Assembly: GCA_964017045.1 (NCBI GenBank)
Contig: OZ024794.1
Span: 27,729,315 to 27,793,314 of the forward strand
Direction: 5' to 3'
Origin: Omphiscola glabra
Taxonomy: Eukaryota; Mollusca; Gastropoda; Lymnaeidae
Length of the DNA stretch: 64,000 nucleotides
The notes under the pieces were generated by a model. The model did no database searches. It saw only the letters and a program-made list of their open reading frames with translations, and was not told the DNA's origin. Below are positions 23,371 to 35,952 of the stretch, in pieces (the stretch's first letter is position 1; every line of letters starts with the position of its first letter). A program made the position numbers and the translations under genes.

Positions 23371-23660
23371 CAGAAATTTGTTAGAAAGAAATTTCGTCGA
23401 CGGAAAATTGAACGATGGAAATTTGATAGAACGGAAACTTGGTCGAATCTTTTTCCAGTTCAACAGTTAAAATTTTCGTCAAATTTCTTTTTCAACGCAC
23501 AGCACCACATAGTAGAACAAAATAATGCGTTCAAAAAAAAAATTTGTACGGAAAATTTTTACATGTGAACTGAAAAAGAGATTCGATCAAAATTTCGTTC
23601 AATCAAATTTCCAACGATTAATTTTACGTCAATGAAAAGTTTCGCATTATTATTTGATTA
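23371..23660. mobile_element. Foldback-type element with ~120-bp inverted arms
   Basis: The left arm (GAAATTTCGTCGACGGAAAA, then GGTCGAATCTTTTTCCAGTT, then AACGCA) is matched in inverted order by the right arm (TGCGTTC, GAACTGAAAAAGAGATTCGA, TTTCCAACGATTAATTTTACG). The arms meet around 23505-23530, so the whole element can fold on itself. Half of a related copy lies at 52783-52938. Target duplication not resolved. Confidence 0.8.
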
Positions 23661-23834
23661 GGATCTACACTACACGATTATCCACATGTCCTCGGCGACA
23701 TGTCCCCAGCGACATGTGCTGCACATTTACCGACACACCGTTACATTTTCTCCTATCATTTATTTAGCACATGCTATCGATATGTGGGTCTGGTTAAATA
23801 AGACACATTAGCCATGCATGACAACGGGTGTGCA

Positions 23835-23905
23835 GAGTGGCCTGTGCAGAGTGGCCTGTGCTGTGTGGCCTGTGCTGAGTGGCCTGTGCTGTGTGAGGTG
23901 TGCTA
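23835..23905. repeat. Short GTGTGGCCTGTGC repeat
   Basis: Five or six imperfect copies of AGTGGCCTGTGCTG with 13-15 bp spacing. Confidence 0.7.
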
Positions 23906-24319
23906 CGTGATGTTTGTTATTTCATGTTTGCTATGAGCACACATCGCAAAAAGGACGTTAACTCTCGGCGGTTCTCAAAGTTTAAAAAGTCAAGCAGCAT
24001 CCCATCAAAGACAATTTTATATTTTATTTTTGTTCTCTTTTTCCCCCATGAGTTTGGAGGTGAGCAGTGTGGCGAAATAAAGATTAGGGCCAGCAATCAT
24101 AGTAAAGTGAGTTGGAGGAGGGGTGAGGCTCAAATGTGCTCACTACTGAATTCGCTATTTCCAGCTCCAAATGTTGAACACCCTCACCTATATCCAAGGG
24201 TTTAGGAAGGCTCTGCGGAAGGAGGGGTCCACCCCTGGTGGCGCTTTTTTTCATTATATGGAAGGGCGGAATGTTCGGTCAATTATATAGTTGTTGTTAT
24301 TTTTTTTTTTTATTATGGG

Positions 24320-24501
24320 CAGTGGCGTAGTGAGGGGGGGCAAGGGAGGCATCATGCCCCGGGCGCTACTCACAAAGGGGTGCCAAATGGTATATTTTAC
24401 TATACTATTGTATGGTTTTCGAATGGGGGGCGCTAAAAAGGTATTGGGGGCGCTAAAAAGGTATTGTGCCCTGGGCGCGAGTTAAGCTCGCTACGCCACT
24501 G
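24320..24501. mobile_element. hAT-type MITE (CAGTGGCGTAG ends)
   Basis: The left end CAGTGGCGTAGTGAGG matches the inverse of the right end CTCGCTACGCCACTG. The flanks ATTATGGG (24312-24319) and TTAATGGG (24502-24509) agree at 6 of 8. The interior carries a direct repeat GGGGGCGCTAAAAAGGTATT. Length 182 bp, no coding capacity. Confidence 0.88.
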
Positions 24502-24509
24502 TTAATGGG

Positions 24510-26169
24510 GCCCGGTGAAACTAGCCCTAGTAATGCCACTGCCTTAAATCAAATGTTGTATATTCTTAAATCCATCACATTTTGAATGCTGGAACGACAA
24601 CGCCCTATATCTTTGCCACATGCAACTGCGCTAGGTATACGGAACAAATAAACATTATTAAAAGAACTTTAAGAGTTTAAGAACTTGCTACTACTAGAAT
24701 AGCATGGAGACAAACGCTATACAATTCAGTACAAGTAATCAACAGAACCGTTCTCTACCTATACATTTTTAAAGGCTTCATTAAAGGCTCAGGATGTGTG
24801 TTATGATAATGTGTGGCTAATTCAATTTCAGATCCAACAAACTGAAGTAACAACAGCTAGAAGATAACTTGTGCAAGGAGATTTCGGAGTAGCTTCCCTT
24901 TTAATTCCAAACGCATAAGTTCAAGGCCGCCGCCCAAATATGTGCTTCAAACTCGAATGATTTTACAAGTGAGGGACGTAAAAAACTCCTGAACACGAGC
25001 AGCTCGACCTCTATTGTCACCCTTTTGTCACCCTTTTTGATGGCCAGAGTTCCCGTCTAAAAGAGGTGCACTTGACTGCGTGCGATTACTGCGATTTGGA
25101 AAAAAGGGGGGGGGGAGCTTCCTAAATTAGTAATGAACTGTCCTTTGACAGCCAAAGATGTGCATCAAAGTAAGCTTTACTGCATGTCCAGCTTTTGGAA
25201 ACATGTTATCCTCAGCAATAACCCCCCCCCACCCCAAACCACCACCCATTTTTCTTTCTCCCTTTTCTCTATGCTAAGGATTTCATTGGTGGTTCTCAAA
25301 CGCGAAGGGTGAGGTGACGTATTCAATTTTTTTTGAGCATGTCATTGTAAGCCGTTAGTGTCTTTAAAATTCAAGAAAGCCAGATCCAATGATGATCGTC
25401 CAGATAATTACCGATGGGTGACAAGTATTTTTTATTCCTGACGGATGTCTGACCGGCGAGGGACATATCCGCAGGTGAGTCGCTATCCATCATCCATGTG
25501 TGGAGCTGCTTGATTAGACGGGTTGTTTTTGTTTTTCAAGCCACTGGCCTGATCGTAATGTTTTTAACGGGTCGTTAAAGAGATGATAGCCCGCCCTCAC
25601 GGTGGATTAAAGCAGCCATATCCTCAGTCGGAGCACTCTGGGATTGCATTCGTCTTCACAATCATGGAACGATTGAAATAACGTCTGCTTCCTTCCTGTT
25701 TTTTTTTGGGGGGGGGGGGGGGGGCTGCTAGTTACATTTTAAACCCCCCAGCTTAACGCTACAGTTCCCACTGAGACCGTGAATGTCTTTTATCTTCATA
25801 TTATCCGAAGTTGTGAATTGCATTTTTTGTTGTTGTTGTTGTTTTTTTTTAAATCGTTATTTTAAACAAGAAGTGGCTGCTTAAAAATCTTTGCTGTTGC
25901 CATTCTTCTCTCCACTATTATTATTATTATTATTTATTTTTTTTTTTTTTAAAATAAAGAATAATACTAAAGGAACAGTTGATTGGGGCCATTTTCCCAC
26001 CGCCTATCTACAAAAACCAAATTGAGAATTTAGGGCAAAAATGAAAATTAAATTTTAAGAAAAATAGAATCAGCATAGAACACAAATATAAGTTTCAATC
26101 CGTTTCTGATTAATTCTCAATAACAGAATTATAGAAGTGTGTCTCTGAGGAGATAGCCAAGTCTCCTCA
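24510..26169. other. No gene seen
   Basis: Mixed unique sequence with G/C runs at 25107, 25225 and 25708. The piece just after 24510, ending in AATGCCACTG, may be another decayed element end. No exon recognised. Confidence 0.5.
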
Positions 26170-27540
26170 CACGATTAAACTATATAAGCTAACAATCAAC
26201 TTTATAAACATTACACTATACAAGCTAACGTTAAACTATATAAACTAGCATTGACTACATACGGTAACATTACACTATACAAGCTAACGTTAAACTATAT
26301 AAACTAGCATTGACTACATACGGTAACATTAAACTATACAAGCTAACGTTAAACTATATAAACTAGCATTGACTACAAACGGTAACATTAAACTATACAA
26401 GCTAACGTTAAACTATATAAACTAGCATTGACTACATACGGTAACATTACACTATACAAGCTAACGTTAAACTATATAAACTAGCATTGACTACATACGG
26501 TAACATTAAACTATACAAGCTAACGTTAAACTATATAAGCTAGCATTGACTACATACGGTAACATTACACTATACAAGCTAACGTTAAACTATATAAACT
26601 AGCATTGACTACATACGGTAACATTAAACTATACAAGCTAACGTTAAACTATATAAGCTAGCATTGACTACATACGGTAACATTACACTATACAAGCTAA
26701 CGTTAAACTATATAAACTAGCATTGACTACATACGGTAACATTACACTATACAAGCTAACGTTAAACTATATAAACTAGCATTGACTACATACGGTAACA
26801 TTACACTATACAAGCTAACGTTAAACTATATAAACTAGCATTGACTACATACGGTAACATTAAACTATACAAGCGAAAGTTAAACTATATAAGCTAGCAT
26901 TGACTACATACGGGACCATTACACTATAAAAGCTAACGTTAAACTATATAAACTAGCATTGACTACATACGGTAACATTAAACTATACAAGCTAACGTTA
27001 AACTATATAAGCTAGCATTGACTACATACGGTAACATTACACTATACAAGCTAACGTTAAACTATATAAACTAGCATTGACTACATACGGTAACATTAAA
27101 CTATACAAGCTAACGTTAAACTATATAAACTAGCATTGACTACATACGGTAACATTACACTATACAAGCTAACGTTAAACTATATAAACTAGCATTGACT
27201 ACATACGGTAACATTACACTATACAAGCTAACGTTAAACTATATAAACTAGCATTGACTACATACGGTAACATTACACTATACAAGCTAACGTTAAACTA
27301 TATAAACTAGCATTGACTACATACGGTAACATTACACTATACAAGCTAACGTTAAACTATATAAACTAGCATTGACTACATACGGTAACATTACACTATA
27401 CAAGCTAACGTTAAACTATATAAACTAGCATTGACTACATACGGTAACATTACACTATACAAGCTAACGTTAAACTATATAAACTAGCATTGACTACATA
27501 CGGTAACATTACACTATACAAGCTAACGTTAAAGTATATA
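26170..27540. repeat. 59-bp satellite, about 23 copies
   Basis: The unit contains ACATTACACTATACAAGCTA, ACGTTAAACTATATAAACTA and GCATTGACTACATACGGTA. Copies are nearly identical. The main variants are ATTACAC or ATTAAAC, and ATAAACTAGC or ATAAGCTAGC. Left copies mix the two versions; the rightmost eight or so all carry the ACAC/AAACTAGC version, a sign of recent local amplification. Inside the unit the motif ACTATA(C/T)AA(G/A)CTA occurs twice, so the 59-mer itself came from a shorter repeat of about 30 bp. It is the longest uniform array in the window. Confidence 0.97.
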
Positions 27541-27804
27541 AGATATCATTCAGCTATACACGCGGATATTACACTATGTTAACAGACATTGATCTATATA
27601 AGCTAGCATTAAACAACATTAATTTACTCTAGCATTAAACTATACAAGCTAACTGGGAGAGACGATTGCATGGTATCTATTACGTTACTGAGACATCTCA
27701 AGTTAAGTTAGATGAGTTACGCGTGTCCTTAATGTTGAATGTGCCCTCAACAAATTTAGGTGTACGCTTAACAGTGGTATGCGTGCTTTTAGCAGTTTAG
27801 GTGT
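27541..27804. repeat. Decayed edge of the 59-bp satellite
   Basis: 27541-27655 still shows AAACTATACAAGCTAAC and ATATAAGCTAGCATT pieces at irregular spacing. The rest to 27804 is unique. Confidence 0.7.
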
Positions 27805-28190
27805 CACCTTACTCGTGTCAGGTGTGCATTTAGCCATGTCAGGTGTGCACTTAGCCATGTCAGGTGTGCACTTAGCCATGTCAGGTGCGCACTTAGACGA
27901 ATCAGGTGTGCACTTAACCATGGCAGGTGTGCACTTAGCCATGTCAGGTGTGCACTTAACCATGTCAGGTGTGCACTTAGCCATGTCAGGTGTGTACTTA
28001 GCCGAGTCAGATGTGCACTTAGCCATGTCAGGTGCGCACTTAGCCATGTCAGGTGTGCACTTAGACGAGTCAGGTGTGCACTTAGCCGTGTCAGGTGTGC
28101 ACTTAGCCATATTAGGTGTGCACTTAGCCATGTCAGATGTGCACTTAGCCATGTCAGATGTGCACTTAGCCGAGTCAGGTGTCTACTGAC
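27805..28190. repeat. 21-bp minisatellite, about 18 copies
   Basis: The unit is TTAGCCATGTCAGGTGTGCA plus C. A variant with GACGAGTCAGG or GCCGAGTCAGG recurs every few units. The period of exactly seven codons gives open frames on both strands (MSGVHLA on plus; DMAKCTP on minus). I treat both as artefacts. Confidence 0.95.
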
Positions 28191-28644
28191 TTTTCTGTTC
28201 TAATGTTCAATTAAGAAAATACCTGCTCAACATGAGTGGTGACACGAATTGAAGACTGAATCAACCCAAAGACTGCAAAGCTTTCACTACACCATTTCTT
28301 TTCTATCCTCTCGGATTCTACTTCTCAGCTAGTGCTATTTTAAAAAAAAATTATTGTGTCTTTTCTGTCGTTTGTTCGCTGACGAAGGCTTCCTGCCGAC
28401 ACGATCGTTGTTTTGTTGCGTGTCTTTTTTTTTCAGGTTTGACCTTTCTTTGTTTCACTCATTTCCACTCCTATGTCGTTCACTATTTTAAAATGACTTT
28501 TTTTTTATTTTCTTGCCGTTAATGTCACTAACCCCCCCCCCCCCCCAAACCCCTGGACGTCAGCAAGTAAAAGCAGAGCCGGGGAGAAAGCCTGAATTTT
28601 GACGCCTTCTCATACAAAAAGGTATTGTCCGTACTTCGCAAGCG
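28191..28644. other. No gene seen
   Basis: Unique T-rich sequence with a C run near 28532. Nothing recognised. Confidence 0.5.
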
Positions 28645-29198
28645 AAGATGTGAGCAGTAGCCTTGATCTGAGCAGTAGCCTTGACTTGAGCAGTAGCCTT
28701 GACTTGAGCTGTAACCTTGACTTGAGCAGTAGCCTCGACGTGAGCAGTAGCCTTGACTTGAGCAGTAGCCTCGACCTGAGCAGTAGCCTTGAATTGAGCA
28801 GTAGCCTTGACGTGAGCAGTAGCCTTGACTTGAGCAGTAGCCATGACGTGAGCAGCAGCCTTGACTTGAGCAGCAGCCTTGACTTGAGCAGCAGCCTTGA
28901 CTTGAGCAGCAGCCTTGACGTGAGCAGTAGCCTTGATTTGAGCAGCAGCCGTGACTTGAGCAGTAGCCTTGACTTGAGCAGTAGCCTTGAATTGAGCTGT
29001 AGCGTTGACTTGAGCAGTAGCCTTGAATTGAGCAGTAGCCTTGACTTGAGCAGTAGCCTTGACTTGAGCAGCAGCCTCGACTTGAGCTGCAGCCTTGACT
29101 TGAGCAGCAGCCTTGACGTGAGCAGCAGCCTTGACGTGAGCAGCAGCCTTGACGTGAGCAGTAGCCTTGACTTGAGCAGTAGCCTTGACTTGATCTGT
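28645..29198. repeat. 18-bp minisatellite, about 31 copies
   Basis: The unit is GAGCAGTAGCCTTGACTT with frequent single changes (GTAG/GCAG, TTGAC/TCGAC, CTT/CGT). The six-codon period gives a long plus frame that reads as SSLDLS repeats and a minus frame of KATAQV repeats. Changes in the repeats fall at first, second and third codon positions alike by eye, which argues against selection for a protein. Confidence 0.95.
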
Positions 29199-31449
29199 AT
29201 TATGTTTTAAGTGACGGTGAGGTGCTCAAATCGCCAGCCTCACTCTGTAGTCTTTGCCTATTTCTTTTCCAGTGACATGACTTAGTTAAGAGGAATGGAA
29301 TTATACCACTATAGTTTCTCGTTTAAATTAATACACCCATTTTGCATGAAAAAATAGACCTGTTTTTTTTTTTTTGAAATGGTGCCCTGGTTTAATGCTA
29401 CTTTCGATCCCTTTCCCAAAGCCTTGCTCCACCCCCCCCACCCCCAACCCACACACTCACTTTTCGTCCAAAATCTATGCAAGGCCACTGGAGATAACAA
29501 ACAAAAAAATCCATGACAAATGAAAGAGATTACACGTTAAAGGAGAAAAAGAACAAGACAATCTCTTAAAAAAACATAGCACAATTTATTCAAAGAAATG
29601 TTGACTGCTTTTTTAATATCCATTAAAATTATTCCTGCCCGATCACGATGCCCAGTGGCAGCTCGAGCTCTTTATGAGCACCATTAATTAAAATGTCTGT
29701 GTGACGTTTAGACCCTAGACTCTGAAACTTGCGCATTAAATCATGCCAAAAACATATTTCTTTTTTAAAATTACTAAAACCAAAAGACAACAATAACAAA
29801 AATCACACAATCATGATACCTTTTAATTAGTATTATTTTGATTTATCCGGCCAATGATAATATTATTTTTTATTTTAAAACGTCATGACCAACTGGCCAA
29901 CATCATAAAACGACAAAAGGCACAGCTTTCCTGGCATGCCAAGTCAGAAGTGATGCTGTGTTATTGATTGGTATTCGAAATTTAATGAGACGCAAAGCAA
30001 CAACCCAAGGCAATTACATTTTAAAAAATAAAAAAAAATTGGGGGGGGGGGGGGGGGGGGTGTTTTCTAAATTTCACACAGCACACTAATTGGGCGTAAC
30101 AGGGCAGGGAAATAGTAGCCACTTATTTCGAGCATTTCTTTCAGATTCGATATTAGTACATTTATTTCATTTTTTCTTGCTATTTCATAGCGAATCTTCC
30201 TCTTTCATCCTTTTTGTGTGTGTAAAACTCTAAGAAGTTTATTCACGTGGCATACACAAACATCAAATTTTACTTCTATGGCTCGGTGTGAAAGAATATT
30301 ACACGTGTGGTACATAGACGCACCGCTGAAGTGTACGGATTAAATTTTGACTTGGAGTGAAGATGTTATTTTCAACGGCTGTTTACGTTTTATCAAAGGC
30401 AGATCACTTCGTTTTGGAAATGACAAAGCGTTATGTAAGGGGAGATAACGACGAAGATGATGGGTTTGAGAGTGTTTGTCGTCCCTTTATTGTGTTTACT
30501 GCTTTGTATGTGTACGTGTGCTGCTTTGTGTGTGTAAGCGTGCTGCTTTGTGTGTGTATGCGTGCTGATTTGTGCGTGTATGCGTAATGTTTTGTAAGTC
30601 AATTAAAGTCAGCCCTTGTGAATATGTCTGGACATCGTGAATTGTTGGTCTGTTACCTCTGTTAACGTAAACAACACAAATAGGTCAGCAGAAAACATAA
30701 CTTGGAAAGTTAGATACAATAATGTATCCAAATGACCTGAAATACTTCAAGTTTAAAAAGAAAAAAAATCCAGCCCCGCTTCCATCCACCCACACCTCCG
30801 AAATGAAGTCTTTACACCTTTATATACCCAAACCTGCTCATCCTGTCTCTTTGAGGCCCGAGTGCATCACATTCACGCGGACAAGCCCATTGGGTAGGGG
30901 CAGGCGATGGAGGCGTGTGTCTCAACAATCATATTCCATCTACTGCTGCCTCCATATTAAAGGCCGGGAGAAAATTGATGGAATTACAGGCCCTGGGGGC
31001 CGGGGAGATAAGAGTGAATTACAGACAACTTGATTGCGCTTAAGGTTACATTCTAATCAAGTTCAAGGATGTTTGGGAAGTTTGAGCTCCCCCCGCTTCG
31101 TCCACTTCTTCCCCCCCCCCCCCCCGCACCAGCGGCAATAACGCGTTAATAGTTGTTTTTAAATCCCGTCTCTGATGTTTAATCATAGATGGATGATCTC
31201 CCGTGGCCATAAAATAAGCAATAAACGCTACATTAAAACTACCAGAGTGATTTCCCCGTGAGGCGCTGTGTCTACAAGAGCAGCCTCGCTTTTTTCCCAG
31301 GAAATATCTCAGCCTCGTCATCTGTTGTGTTTTTTGCACTCGCGATTTCGCGGATAAATGTGCTAAACATTATTAAGCTTTTGATTGCATAAGTGCGTTA
31401 CAGGTAGGCTTGTTAATAGGTTAATTCCGTTCAGTGTCCGATGGCTATA
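29199..31449. other. No gene seen; G and C runs
   Basis: AT-rich unique sequence with a run of about 20 G at 30041-30060 and C runs at 29431 and 31112. A short GTGTGTGT-type repeat of CTGCTTTGTGTGTGTA lies at 30510-30585. The interval 30840-31030 is GC-richer but I find no clear exon. Confidence 0.5.
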
Positions 31450-31715
31450 GACCAAACTACAGTGGACATCGAACACCATGCTTACAGTGGACATCGAACA
31501 CCATGCTTACAGTGGACGTCGAACACCATGCTTACAGTGGACGTCGAACACCATGCTTACAGTGGACGTCGAACACCATGCTTACAGTGGACGTCGAACA
31601 CCATGCTTACAGTGGATGTCGAACACCATGCTTACAGTGGACGTCGAACACCATGCTTACAGTAGATATCGAACGCTATGCTTACAGAAGACATCGGACA
31701 CTAGTGCCTACAATG
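31450..31715. repeat. 25-bp minisatellite, about 10 copies
   Basis: CATGCTTACAGTGGACGTCG then AACAC, very uniform. Since 75 nt (three units) contains no stop, all three plus frames stay open. Confidence 0.95.
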
Positions 31716-31790
31716 TACATCTAAAGATTGTCAGTGGTATTGTGTTTTTAACACTGCTCATACCATCTCTTCCTCCTTTCTCTGGAGCTT

Positions 31791-34700
31791 AAGATCTCGC
31801 CCTAAGTGAAACCAGATTCTCTGGCAAAGGAGAACTCACGGAAAGGCTTGCTGGCTATTCTTTCTTCTGGAGCGGACGAGACCCTGACGCAAAGCGTGAA
31901 GCCTGGTTGGCTTTGCTATCAAAACCTCTCTTGCGAGCAAGCTCTCCAGCTCTCCGGAGGGAATCAATGACCGACTCATGACGTTGAAACTCCCCTCTGC
32001 CATGGAAGGAAGGCTGCCACTTTAGTCAGTGCCTATGCACCCACCATGACAAACACTGAAGAGTACATAGATAAGTTTTATGAAGACCTGAACACAGTCA
32101 TCTCCTCCACACCGATTGCTGACAAACTCATAATTCTTGGAGATTTCAATGCACGTGTCGGCAGTGACTACACCTCCTGGGGAGGAGTGTTGGGGAAGTA
32201 TGGTGTTGGAAAGTTCAAGAGCAATGGCCTACTGCTACTTTAGACCTGTGCTGAACACGGCCTTCTAATAACAAACACCACATTTAACCTGCCTACGCGC
32301 AACAGGACCTCCTGTATGCACCCCCGTTCTAAAAACTGGCACCTAATAGATTATGTCATAGTCAGAAATAGGGACCGGCAGGATGTGAGAGTGACTAAGG
32401 CAGACAACCTAAGAGACGACCACAGGCCCCCAAAGCTCCGAAACGCCTCAACATCATTAAGTTGAAGATCCTTGAAGTGAGACACCCTGGATGAACGCCT
32501 TGATTCCATAACACTGGACAACCAGGACGCGGAAGCAGCGTGGACCACACTTCGTGAGACGGTGTATAACACAGCCGCTGAGCGCCTCGGACCCTCTAAC
32601 AGAAAAAAAAAAGGATTGGTTTGATGAAAACAAAACAGCAATCCAAATGCTACTTGAGCAAAAACGTCGGGCGTACAAAGCCCTCCATGATAACCCAATG
32701 TCAGCAGCAAAGACAGCTGCACTGAGGAACATCCGCAGCAAGGTCCAATTACAACTGCGCCAGATGCAAGACTCCTGGCTGAGTAGGAAAGCTGATGAGA
32801 TTCAGGGATTTGCAGACAAAAAAGACATGAAAAACTTTTACAGTGGCCTGAGAGAAATCTATGGAGTTACCACATCAGGCTCTTCCCCTCTACTTAGTGC
32901 AGACGGTTCTAGACTCATCACAGACAAGGAAAAAATCTTGGAAAGATGGGCGGAACACTTTAATAGTGTGCTGAATACGCCTTCCATCATAATGATGAGG
33001 CCATTGAAAGACTGCCCCAAGTCCCAACGAACAAGTCACTGGACGCTATCCCAACTTCGGTCGAGATACAGACAGCAATCCGTCAAATGTCCAATGGTAA
33101 AGTACCTGGCTCGGACATGATTCCTGCCGAAATCTACAAAGAGGGTGGACCAGCGTTGACGGATAAGCTAATGCGTCTATTCCAGATCATCTGGCAGACG
33201 GAAACTGTACCACAGGACCACAAAGATGCCTCAATTATCCACCTGTACAAACACAAAGGAAACCGTCAGGCCTGCGACAATCACCGCGGAATTTCACTGC
33301 TGTCCATCGCGGGCAAGATCTTGGCCCGAGCCCTTCTGAAACGCCTGAATGCACATCTGGAGCTATAGGTCTCCTACGCGAAAGTCAATGTGGTTTCCGA
33401 AAAGAACGAGGAACTATCGATATGGTGTTTGCTGCCAAGCAGCTCCAAGAGAAATGTCAGGAGCAAAATATGGACCTACATTCCACATTTATTGACATGA
33501 ATAAGGCTTTTGACAGGGTCAATAGAGGTGGCCTGTGGAAAATCATGAAGAAGTACGGATGCCCTGAAAAATTCACCAACATCATCCGTCAGCTGCATGA
33601 TGGCCAGAGTGCAGGACAACGGCCAGTCATCTCAAGCATTCCCTGTCACAAATGGTGTGAAACAGGGCTGTGTCCTGGCTCCCACGCTCTTCGGTATTAT
33701 GTATTCTGCAATGCTGTCTGGTGCGTTCAGGGACTCCACCACGGGCTTGCCAATACGTTTCCGCACCGATGGATCTGTTTTCAACCTAAAGAGGCTTCAA
33801 GCTAAAACAGGTCAAACATAGCACCATCAAAGAGCTTCTGTTTGCGGACGATTGTGCCCTCAATGCTGACTCTGAAGCCGCCATGCAACAAAGCGTTGAT
33901 ATCTTTTCTAAGGCCTGCAACAAATTTGGCCTACCAATCAACGCGAAGAAGACGGAGCTTTTGTATCAGCCAGCTCCCAGTAGGCCCTACGCTGAACCCA
34001 ACATCATCATCAGCGGACAGCGCCTTAACGCGGTGGATAAATTTACTTACCTGGGCAGCACCCTCTCCAGATCTGTCATCATTGATGATGAAATGAATGC
34101 CAGACTTGCAAAAGCTAGTGCCATATTTGGCAGGCTCCGCAGCACTGTTTGGGACAAGAGAGGTATCAGACAGGAAACGAAGATCAAGGTCTATAGCGCA
34201 GCAGTCCTCTCGACATTGCTCTACGGATGTGAAACGTGGACAGTCTACCAGCGTCACGCCAAAAAACTGAACCATTTTCACACAACCAGCTTCAGGAAAC
34301 TCCTCGCATCAGGTGGCAAGACAAAATTCCTAACACAGAGGTTCTCGCTAGAGCGAACATACCTAGCATCTTCACCACCCCGATGCAGTATCAACTCCGT
34401 TGGATAAGACACGTTGCCAGTATGGAAGACCACCGGCTCCCTAAACACATATTCTATGGTGAGCTCACGACAAGCAAACGATCCCAAGGAAGTCCAAAAA
34501 CACGTTACAAAGACTCACTGAAGGTGGCACTAAAGGCCTTCAGCCTCGACACAACTAAATGGGAGCAGACCGCTCAGGACAGAATCAGTGGTCAAGATAG
34601 GGGCTAAATCTTATGAAGCCAGTAGGATGGCCACCATTGAGACACGCAGTCAAGCCCGAAAGAACATTATTAAATCCACGACTGCACCAACTATCCCCTG

Positions 34701-34845
34701 CCCGAGGTGCCCCAGACTATTCCGAGCACGTACAGGATTGGCAAGCCACCTACGAACCCACCGTAACCCACCCCCCTAACCGGATGACTGGATGGTCCTA
34801 GTCGATTTGAAGGACGAACAACAAAAAAGAAACAAAAACAACAAA
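31791..34845 (+). mobile_element. LINE (non-LTR retrotransposon), 5'-truncated and frameshifted
   Basis: The remains of one long ORF2-type protein can be followed through changing frames. Endonuclease: ALSETRF (about 31802), FFWSGR, then KLIILGDFNARVG (near 32124-32162), the APE-type GDFNA motif, followed by a stop at 32241-32243. Linker: 32600-33000. Reverse transcriptase: GKVPGSDMIPAEIY (from about 33100), ASIIHLYKHKG, DNHRGISLLSIAGKILAR, GFRKERGTIDM, FIDMNKAFDRVNR, NGVKQGCVLAPTLF (about 33640) and the catalytic LLFADD (33835-33852). Thumb/tail: FTYLGSTLS, LLYGCETWTVY, RWQDKIPNTEVLARA. The C-terminus is a C2H2 finger (CPRCPRLFRARTGLASHLRT, then H; 34699-34761). The 3' end is GACGAACAACAA followed by an A-rich tail. 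At least six frame changes or stops make it inactive. The 5' part of the endonuclease is missing, as expected from incomplete reverse transcription. I do not assign a clade. Confidence 0.95.
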
Positions 34846-34861
34846 CAATATCTCGCATTCC

Positions 34862-34940
34862 CTCGGTTACAGTCTCTCTCCCTCCCTCTCTCTCTCTCTC
34901 TATCTATCCTTCCCTCTTTCTCTCTCTCTCCCTCTTTTAA
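34862..34940. repeat. CT-rich microsatellite
   Basis: CTCTCTCCCTCCCTCTCTCT-type sequence just after the LINE tail. Confidence 0.8.
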
Positions 34941-35952
34941 TTTTGGCCCATATACATTCTTACGTTTGTTAATATTTTACTAGCAAATTCCTTTCGCCTG
35001 CAGACTGTCACCTCAGCCAGCCAAGTCTTTACATATAATATTTTTTTTTAAAATCACACTAACTCGGAAACAAAGTGCATATAATCTGATTTTAACACAA
35101 TTTCTAATAGTGCCGTATTTCACCAAACTACACTGTGAGCCCAGATCCTATGCAGTCTCTAATATCACTAGAGCATCACGAAAACCTAAGGTTTTTTTTA
35201 ATATTGGTGTTTTTGTCCAGTCTATAATTTGACCAGACTTTCCAGAAAACCAAGGTTTTTTTTCAGTCTCTGATTTCACTTAACTATCCAAACGTCCAGT
35301 TTTCTTGGAATTCAATTTAACCAGTAATTAAAATCCTTGTCTGTGAATGGTTATGAATTAAAATAGATAACAAGTAAGTCATATTTTTCCCTGGAATATA
35401 ATATTTCAGGAAAATAACGCGATGTCCATTAAACAAAACTGTTATCACTTTCCAACTAAAAAAAAAAAAGTATTAAAATGTTAAGATTTTTCAAAACAAT
35501 ATCAACAAACAGGAAGTGAGATCAATATTTTAAAATATGTTAGTTCCAGGTGTTTAGTTGATCGTTCATCTGTCAGAAACTGTCAGATTTTTTCCATAAA
35601 CCATCAAATAATATTAATAAGGAAGAAAACCAAATGTTACACAATTAGCTTGTTAAAATAATTGTTGGTGCACATTTCCAATTGTACGCACTTGGAGTGC
35701 AAATAGAGGAATTTTGTTTTCCGGAAGCGATTGGTGGTGTGGGGGTGGGGGGGGTGGTGGTAATGGTAAATTTGATGATTTTGAAGATTTAAATATAATT
35801 TTTAAAGGCCAAAAATACGGTAACAGATAGTGAGACTCAGAGCCAAATCACTATATCTGTTTCCTCATCGAGATGGGGTCCGTAAAGCACGATGCCATGT
35901 ACACGCATGTACTTTCCCTGTGGATTGGTCTCACCTCACCTAGCGATACATA
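34941..35952. other. No gene seen; weak ~90-bp duplication
   Basis: Within 35150-35330, pieces such as CAGTCTCTAATATCACT and AAAACCAAGGTTTTTTTT recur at about 90-100 bp spacing, a decayed short duplication. The rest is AT-rich and unremarkable. Confidence 0.5.

Noticed and set aside
24510..24545. Another hAT element end (AATGCCACTG)
   Set aside because: Only one side was found; no inverted partner or duplication.
28599..29210. Plus-strand Ser/Leu/Asp repeat frame of 203 codons
   Set aside because: It coincides with the 18-bp array; the complement is also open for a long distance and changes appear at all codon positions.
32554..34779. Several separate small genes in this interval
   Set aside because: They are successive pieces of one frameshifted LINE protein, in the correct order for endonuclease, RT and tail.
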